A stretch of 25,403 nucleotides of DNA from Rhizoclosmatium globosum (Eukaryota; Chytridiomycota; Chytridiomycetes; Chytridiales; Chytriomycetaceae), in NCBI GenBank assembly GCA_002104985.1, contig MCGO01000366.1:1-25403 (forward strand). The letters run 5' to 3'. A program made the translations under genes and the position numbers. The notes under the pieces were generated by a model. That model searched no databases. It was given only the letters and a program-made list of their open reading frames with translations, and was not told the origin of the DNA. Positions 19,289 to 25,403 of the stretch are shown here, piece after piece. Each line of letters starts with the position of its first letter. Positions within the stretch are counted from its first letter, which is position 1.

Positions 19289-19431
19289 GTTTTGTCTATT
19301 ATGCAATAAAGATTGGTGACTGGTGTCGAGCGACAATTTTAATGCCTTCCCGGATAGCCCCGGATAAGCGATCCGGTGGAGAAAAGTTGACTCTTGAAAA
19401 CACAAAGAAATGAACGAAAAAGAATCCAAAA

Positions 19432-21573
19432 ATGAGACTTCCTACTGTCTTGCGCACTGCCCGTGCTGCTTCATCAATCCTTCGATGCTCTGTTGCTACT
19501 GCTACTGCCATTCCTCGCGTTGCAGTCCGTGGAATTGCATCGATCCCTGCTGTTCCTCAGCTTGGAAGCTTCCAAGTTCCAGAGGTTATCAACGAACCGA
19601 TGGTTGGTTGAAGATTGTATCTGCTTGCCTATGCACAATCTAACTGCGTTGAATTACACAGCACAGCTACGCTCCAGGTACAATTGAGCGCAAGAAGCTT
19701 CAGGAAGCCCTTGCCGAAATGCGAGCAAAGATGCCATACGAAGTGCCTTGCGTCGTCAACGGCGAGAAGGTGTGTTTTAGTTGCGAGGATTGGTGATGCG
19801 TTCGTTGGTTGTGTTTGCTCCCGGTCTCACCCGTTCGTCCCCGTTCAGATCTACACAAAGGACACTCTCAGACAGCCGTTGCCATTCGAGCACAAGAGTA
19901 CTCTCGCCAACTTCCACAACGCCTCAAAGGACATCATTGACAAGGTGCGTTCATAGAGTTCACAATCAATGTGGCTTTTGCGCAAAACCCTCCTTCTTGC
20001 CTAAAACAGCAAAACTGAACGTGTATCTTAGGCTATTGCTGGAGCTCTTGCTGCTAAGCCAGCCTGGGAAGCCATGCCATTCAACGACCGTGCAGCCATT
20101 TTCTTGAAGGCTGCTGACCTTTTGACCAACAAGTACCGATACCAGGTTATGGCCGCTACTATGCTTGGCCAGTCAAAGAACGCGTGGCAGGCCGAAATCG
20201 ACGCTGCCGCTGAGTTGGCTGATTTCTGGCGCTTCAACACCCAATTCGCGAGTGGTACGTGGGATATGGATGAAAATGGTGTATTGGCTGTGACTCATTG
20301 AATATGACAGACATCTACTCCCAGCAACCTACTAGAAACGCTCCATTGACTTGGAACCGTATGGAGTACCGTGCCTTGGAGGGTTTCGTTGTCGCTTACT
20401 CCCCATTCAACTTTACTGCTATTGGTGGAAACTTGGTTGGTGCACCAGCTTTGATGGGTAACGTCTGTATCTGGAAACCATCAAACACTGGAATTTACTC
20501 CAGCTACCTCGTCTATGAAATTTTGAAGGAGGCTGGTTTGCCTGACGGAGTTATCCAGTTCGTTCCTGGAGATGCTCACGTTGTGACCGAAGCCACTTTC
20601 GGTCACCCTGAATTTGCTGGATTCCACTTCACTGGAAGCACCCAGGTGTTCAAGCATTTGTGGCAAAAGATTGGAAACAACATCAACAAGTACAAGTCTT
20701 ACCCACGTATTGTTGGTGAGACTGGTGGAAAGAACATGCACTTTTTGCACAAGTCTGCTGATGCCAAACATGCTGCCTTGCAAACTGTTCGTTCTGCTTT
20801 TGAATACAACGGTCAGAAGTGCAGTGCTTGTTCTAGAGTCTACGTTCCAGACAACCTGTGGGACGAGTATCGCACCACCTTGATCGAGGAGACCAAGAAA
20901 ATCAAGCAGGGTCCAGTCGATGGTATGTGCTTGATGATTTGTGTGGCTGCTCTTAACTCTCTGGCTAGACTTCACCAACTTTATGTCTTCTGTCATCAAC
21001 AAGCAGTCCTTTGACAAGATCAAGGGATACTTGTCCGACATTTCTAGCGGAAAGACTCCAAACAGCAAGATTTTGGTTGGAGGAAAGTGTGACGACTCTG
21101 TTGGATACACTATCGAGCCAACTGTTGTTTTGGCCACTGACCCTAAGGCCAAAACTATGGTTGATGAGCTCTTTGGACCAGTCGTGACTGTCTACGTCTA
21201 CCCAGCCGACAAATACGAGGAATACTTGGCGTTGGCTGACTCCACCAGTGATTACGCTTTGACCTGTGGTTTGTTCGCTCAGGACCGTAACGCTATCGTT
21301 GTTGGATCAAACAAGCTTCGTAATGCTGCTGGTAACTTTTACATCAACGACAAGTCTACTGGTGCCGTTGTCGGTCAACAGGCTTTCGGTGGAGGTCGTG
21401 CTTCAGGAACCAACGACAAGGCAGGATCCGCTTTGTAAGTGTTTTTCAAAACTAATCGTTGTCCCTTAACGTTTTGTTTCAGGAACCTTCTTCGTTGGGT
21501 GTCCCCACGTACCATCAAGGAAACCTTTGTTCCAATCAGCAGTGTCACCTACCCTTCCAACTTGAAAGATTAA
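19432..21573 (+). CDS. PUT2: Delta-1-pyrroline-5-carboxylate dehydrogenase, mitochondrial
   Basis: Seven exons (19432-19602, 19662-19769, 19849-19944, 20032-20254, 20311-20922, 20969-21434, 21483-21573) encode 588 residues. The enzyme oxidises P5C/glutamate semialdehyde to glutamate with NAD+, the second step of proline catabolism. The first 38 residues are rich in Arg, Ala and Ser without acids, a mitochondrial presequence. Aldehyde dehydrogenase hallmarks are Glu336 in GETGGKN, catalytic Cys370 in NGQKCSACSR, the FTGSTQVF cofactor loop and ELFGPVVTVYVY. C-terminal AFGGGRASGTNDKAG is typical of the ALDH4 subfamily. The first intron has a nonconsensus GTTGGT donor. The stop lies 28 bp from the convergent BET2 stop; AATAAA occurs in that gap. 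Confidence 0.94.
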
Positions 21574-21601
21574 TTTCAAATAAATGTGTTATTTTATTTC
21601 G

Positions 21602-22758
21602 TTACTGGATTCCAAGACGTTTGATAACGCTGCAAGGCATACAATATCTTGGATCCACAGGTTCCAAATCAGGATATCCGAGCAAAGACAATCCAGCAAC
21701 TCCAAATAATGTGTGAAACACGTCAGATACATCGCCAGGACGGTCTGCAATTCCTCCACCTTCCGTATCTTGAGCGTTCAGAATAAAATCAACCAGCGAG
21801 TCCCTGTTTATCCAGTGTATTCTGTCCATGATTGAGAGACAGCTGAGAACCCACCAAGAGTAACAAACGTCCTCCAGTTTCTCAGGTCGCCCATTCAACC
21901 CTCCATTCTTCAACTGCCTCTCGGCAAGCCACCATCCAAGACGATCAGTTTCAATCAACTCAAGTCGTCCCTGAAATATGAAATGAGCTAAAGTAAAGCG
22001 TGAATGAGGAAAGCGAGGTTTACCAAAATAGCCAAAGCTCCGACACAACAGAATATTTGGCCAGAGTGACTCTCAGCTCCTGGCACAGAGCCATATCCTC
22101 CATCAAAATTCTTGCAAGAGTGAATGAACTCGACGGCTCTGTCAACGTCAATATAAGGCTCCCGAAGTCTGTTCAAGAGCGACAGACAATTGACAGCACA
22201 GTATGAGAAGCGAGTATCAATTTCGTTGTATTCGTCTCCTGAGAACGATCCATCAGGTTGTTGAAGTGATTTGACATCTAATGCCAGATATAAGATGATT
22301 GTGTTGGTTCAGGGGCTTTTGATGCTTACACGTTGCGATTTGATCGGCATCAATACGGTCCAACGCATCCAAAGTTGCAAGAATTTGAACAGCGCTGAGT
22401 GTGTAAAGTAGGTGAGGATCGTGACCAATATGTCCACCAAAAGCTCCTAAGAGTTTGATGGTCAAAATCAATGCAAACCAGGAGTGACGGGTCTCACCAT
22501 TTGTATGTTGGCATGACATGACGTATTCAATGATTTGTGCAGAGTCAAGGGCTTCTGGATGCTTCAAGAGATGCACGGATGTAAGGCCCCAATAAACTCC
22601 ATTCAGTCGGAGATGCTCGCCAGCCCAGTATTCAAACGAGTCCTTTTTCTGTGTAGCAACTTTAATTAATGATTGCGAAAGGGGTGATTATGCTGGCTTA
22701 CGTTGTCCAGCTCTTGGACGTATGTGACATGTTTTGCAACAGCGAGTTTTGGAGCCAT
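21602..22758 (-). CDS. BET2: Geranylgeranyl transferase type II (Rab) beta subunit
   Basis: Five exons (22758-22702, 22648-22498, 22446-22330, 22277-22024, 21970-21602) encode 315 residues, close to the usual length. The protein forms the catalytic half of Rab GGTase, which attaches geranylgeranyl groups to Rab GTPases for vesicle traffic. Prenyltransferase repeats are clear: [73 protein letters not shown] and [19 protein letters not shown]. Zinc ligands are expected at Asp and Cys of EDVCYSWW and His of SDVFHTLFG. The 51-bp second intron keeps the frame open and would add a false insertion ([17 protein letters not shown]) if read as coding. It is divergent from the MYND gene, 57 bp between starts. 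Confidence 0.93.
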
Positions 22759-22815
22759 CTTTTTTCCAACTCAGAAACTCTCCAGAAAAACGTACTATTT
22801 CTAAAGGAATCGCAG
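22759..22815. promoter_or_regulatory. 57-bp divergent promoter region
   Basis: This is all the DNA between the start codons of BET2 (minus) and the MYND gene (plus). No TATA or CCAAT box is evident. It must serve, or overlap with, both promoters. Confidence 0.5.
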
Positions 22816-23560
22816 ATGAACGCTGGCGAAACTGAACATGCCAATAAGCTCCTCGCCGAAATCATTCCAGGAGACGTGGAGGAGCAAAACAAGATCTTGG
22901 ATGGAATGAAGAACATGTCGCTTGCGACTGGAGGCCCAGAGGCTGTTGGAGGATACAAATGTGCAAATAGGGGATGCACGAATGCTGGATTAAAGCAATG
23001 TGCCAAGTGCCATCAAGCACGGTGAGTGAATTGTGTGGTGTTGATGCTTGAAGCCAAGCTGAAACATAATGCAGGTACTGCTCCCAAGAATGCCAGAAAC
23101 AGGATTGGAAAGCTCTGCATAAGGCAAAATGTGGAAAAGATCGAGGAGTTGCGTTTGGTGTAGATCCACAATCTTTCTTGAATGCTCATACTTCAGGAAA
23201 TGGGCAGTGGCATGCAGGTCTCAACAGAAAGCGTATCATTGAACGCTTTGTCATGAGTTTCCAGCTCCGCGTCGAAGACACGTATGTTTTCACAGGAGAG
23301 CTGATGGGAGCCTACAATCAGAACAAGAAATCAACTGTCAAAGAATTCACGGATTACTTCAAAGCTGCTAAAAAGAAGGGAATGTTTCCGAACGATTGGT
23401 CCCAATCAGATGATGAAGCGCTTATGGCGTACGCGAAGGAACAGATCCATTCGCCGTTGACAAGGACGACGTTACTGAAAAGTTTGGTTACGGTGCCATG
23501 GAGCATATGGTCCTGAGGAGCATTGCTGATAATATTCTTGGACCTGTTTCTCAATGGTAA
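22816..23560 (+). CDS. MYND zinc-finger protein with a single-base frame change near its end
   Basis: Exon 1 is 22816-23021 and exon 2 starts at 23075 after a 53-bp intron inside the finger. The MYND finger (YKCANRGCTNAGLKQCAKC, then YCSQECQKQDWKALHKAKC) is a zinc-binding protein-protein contact domain. A C-terminal region follows (about 150 residues) that resembles fungal MYND proteins of unknown role. As given, the frame ends at 23516 in SPLTRTTLLKS-type sequence that looks non-native. Moving by one base at about 23451 (CCATTCGCC) opens a natural C-terminus (FAVDKDDVTEKFGYGAMEHM) ending GPVSQW at the TAA at 23558. With one base added, the spliced length is 693 nt, a multiple of three (230 residues). 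Confidence 0.82.
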
Positions 23561-23923
23561 TGTGGCTTGGACGAAAAGCAAGCTTTAACCGCTCAATAAA
23601 TTGAAAATGTCCTTTTGTTTGTATTCACATCAGATTCTCCTATCCACTTCTGATTTGAATCAATGGACCAAACAATGGAATCCCTCCCTGAACAAAGAGA
23701 CTCAAAACTCACGTAATGGATTTCCTCCAACACACCACGTCCTCCGACGGCAAACACGAGGAGGTGTTTTTCTTTCCATACTTGGAACGGCACGACGGAC
23801 GTGCTTAGCCAATCAAATTTCCAAAAACAACTTTCCGCGAAAGACCACCATTCACCTCGCCCGGTCCCCAACAACACCAACACCAACACCAACAACACCA
23901 GCCAACTAAGTGGACCAGTGAGC
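23561..23923. other. Intergenic region between MYND and MFS genes
   Basis: It holds an AATAAA-type signal near 23595 for the MYND gene. A CCAAT box lies near 23808, about 115 bp before the MFS start. A low-complexity (CAACACC)-type tandem stretch lies at about 23868-23903. A long minus-strand frame crosses this region but its hydrophobic part comes from that repeat, so I do not call it a gene. Confidence 0.5.
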
Positions 23924-25403
23924 ATGTTTGGCTTTGAAGTGATCCAGTCGCTTCCCCGGGACGCCGCGCTTCTCTTTGCCACGCGCTCGTTTCGGCTCTT
24001 TGCGTATGGCCTGATTGGCGTCATTCTCGTGCTGTACATGAAGTCGCTTGGCCTCGAGGACGAGTCGATTGGTGCGTTCCTGACAGTTACCCTGATTGGA
24101 GACTCGGTTGTCAGGTGAGTCATCTTGTTTTGTATGTAGTTGCACAAGCTTTGGGTGCTGACCACCACGCGCCATCTATCGATAAAAAAAAACCAGTCTG
24201 TTTGTGACGGGAAATGCTGATCGAAGGGGCGCAAGTTTATGCTGATTCTTGGATCTGTGTTGATGGCGGGAACGGGGTTGGCCTTTGCATTGTATCCCAC
24301 GTTTCGTGTGTTCGACAACTGGATTGGTGGAGATAAGCCTGATGATGGAGATACAAGACGGGACTTGAGCGGTTGGCAGGGATGGATGTATTATTCAGGA
24401 CTTGTTGTTATCGGGACGATTGGAGTGCTGAGTCCAAGTGGAAATGGTTTGTGTGTGAGGCTTTGCCCGTTTTATCAACTCATCGCTTCACTCAGAGGTC
24501 GGCCCATTTGTTGCTATGGAAACATCAATTCTCTCAAATACGCTCGCTTGGAAACAAGAGCGACTCTGTTTTCATGGTATTCTCTGGTGGGCTCCTTCTC
24601 GACTGCTATTGGCTCCTTGTTTGCTGGAGAGCTTATTTCCACATTAACTGAACGAGGTTCGTTCTATGAAGCATATTACAGCCTTGCTATGGCTGCTCAA
24701 TCTCCTGCCCGATTACACTTACCAAAACGATGGCTCACATCAACAAGTCCCCCCCACTGAGCCCGAAGACGGCTTCTATCAAACTAGCGGCTTACCGTAT
24801 TGTCATTGGACTATATGGAGCAGTTGGAATTGTTTTGACGTTGCTGTTTTGGAAACTTTCGTTGGATGTGGAAACAGATTCCACTGCCAGTGGATTGGGT
24901 AAACTCGTGCTTCCCGAAGAAGCCTCGGAAAGCCCCACTGAAAGTGCGCCATTGTTGAGTGCAGAAGAAGGAAGAGAGGTTTCCCCAACTCGAAGTATTG
25001 GAACTGCCATTTTGGATCGCTTGCTCCCTGGACTTAACTTTTCCCCTGACACAAGATGGCTCGTAATTAAACTCTCTATGCTGTTTACTTTGGATTCGTT
25101 TGGAACGGTGAGTGTTAAACTGTTGTGGCAATATGAGATTCACTAAACTCATTCTTAGAGTATTATGACAGGATCTATGCTTGCATACTGGTTCTCATAC
25201 AAATATAATGTGGACGAAGCTTATCTTGGAGAAGTTCTCTTCGTATCCAACATTCTCGCGGGATTCTCGTCCCTCTTGGCTGGATGGGTCAGTTCAAAAG
25301 TTGGAATGGTCAACTGTATGGTCTTCACCACCTTCCTGGAACATCATGATGCTCTCTGTTCCCTTCATGCCAAATTTGTAAGAATTTTACACGGTTTTGC
25401 CAG
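23924..25403 (+). CDS. MFS transporter, partial at the window end, with several frame changes
   Basis: Exons are 23924-24114, 24197-24446, 24496-25107 and 25159 onward; introns are GT-AG (82, 49 and 51 bp). It begins MFGFEVIQSLPRDAALLFAT. Family features are a charged loop after helix 2 (TGNADRRGRKFMLILGS), a conserved IGVLSPSGNEVGPFVAMETS segment across an intron, FSWYSLVGSFSTAIGSL, and helices such as YRIVIGLYGAVGIVLTLLFW and LGEVLFVSNILAGFSSLLAG. These place it in the fungal general-substrate MFS carriers; substrate unknown. Single-base losses are needed at about 24223-24232, 24552 and 24750 (runs of G, A and C), and two more at about 25329-25345. A hydrophilic stretch (about 24293-24398, DNWIGGDKPDDGD) may be a loop insertion or a retained intron. 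Exon 4 probably ends at about 25377 with a GTAAGA donor. Confidence 0.78.

Noticed and set aside
22448..22498. In-frame insertion in BET2 ([17 protein letters not shown])
   Set aside because: It is a phase-1 intron with GTGAGA and TTAG ends; removing it restores the normal prenyltransferase sequence.
23593..24318. Minus-strand ORF of 241 codons with a hydrophobic stretch
   Set aside because: It lies opposite the MFS exons and the CAACACC-type repeat, and its Leu/Val run is a by-product of that repeat. No family features are visible.

Overview
The window reads as nuclear DNA of a compact eukaryote, most likely a zoosporic (chytrid-type) fungus. Genes on both strands are interrupted by many short GT-AG introns, mostly 45-70 bp. 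Spacing is very tight: 28 bp between some stop codons or between a stop and the next start, and 45 and 57 bp between two divergent start codons. The standard code is used (TAA, TAG and TGA all end genes). A THEG/SPMAP2-like, IQ-motif protein of the kind found in flagellar axonemes argues for a flagellated cell. Gene content (PRP40, BET2, P5C dehydrogenase, S/T-rich surface proteins, fungal-type MFS carrier) fits a fungus. I cannot name the genus.

Layout. 1-3121: the start of a secreted protein (minus), then a PPR protein (plus) that is readable only across several frame changes. 3122-5490: the one gene-poor stretch, with tRNA-Ser(UGA), a 609-bp element with 51-bp terminal inverted repeats (TIRs), tRNA-Gln(UUG), a decayed copy of the start of a chitinase gene, and two small hairpins. 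5491-9389: a cell-surface cluster made of a secreted EXORDIUM/PHI-1-like protein with a Cys-rich tail and two tandem GH19 chitinase/lysozyme-like genes with S/T-rich stalks and membrane-type C-termini. 9436-15587: a short membrane-anchored glucosidase II beta-like protein, a soluble twin-ATPase ABC protein (ModF/YDR061W type), and a 1,210-residue THEG-like/IQ protein. 15961-23560: housekeeping genes for a tail-anchored double-CDGSH iron-sulfur protein, PRP40 (12 exons, first coding exon 6 nt), mitochondrial P5C dehydrogenase, the Rab geranylgeranyltransferase beta subunit, and a MYND-finger protein. 23924-end: an MFS transporter that runs off the window.

How they fit together. The genes do not form one pathway. 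The only functional grouping is the surface/wall cluster at 5491-9389, with its relic at 4727. A striking technical or evolutionary feature is that three genes near the two ends (PPR, MYND, MFS) each carry single-base losses, mostly at homopolymers, while about 20 kb between them is clean. This could be sequencing undercalls or gene decay. Exon joins come from splice motifs, reading phase and family knowledge; no database search was possible.
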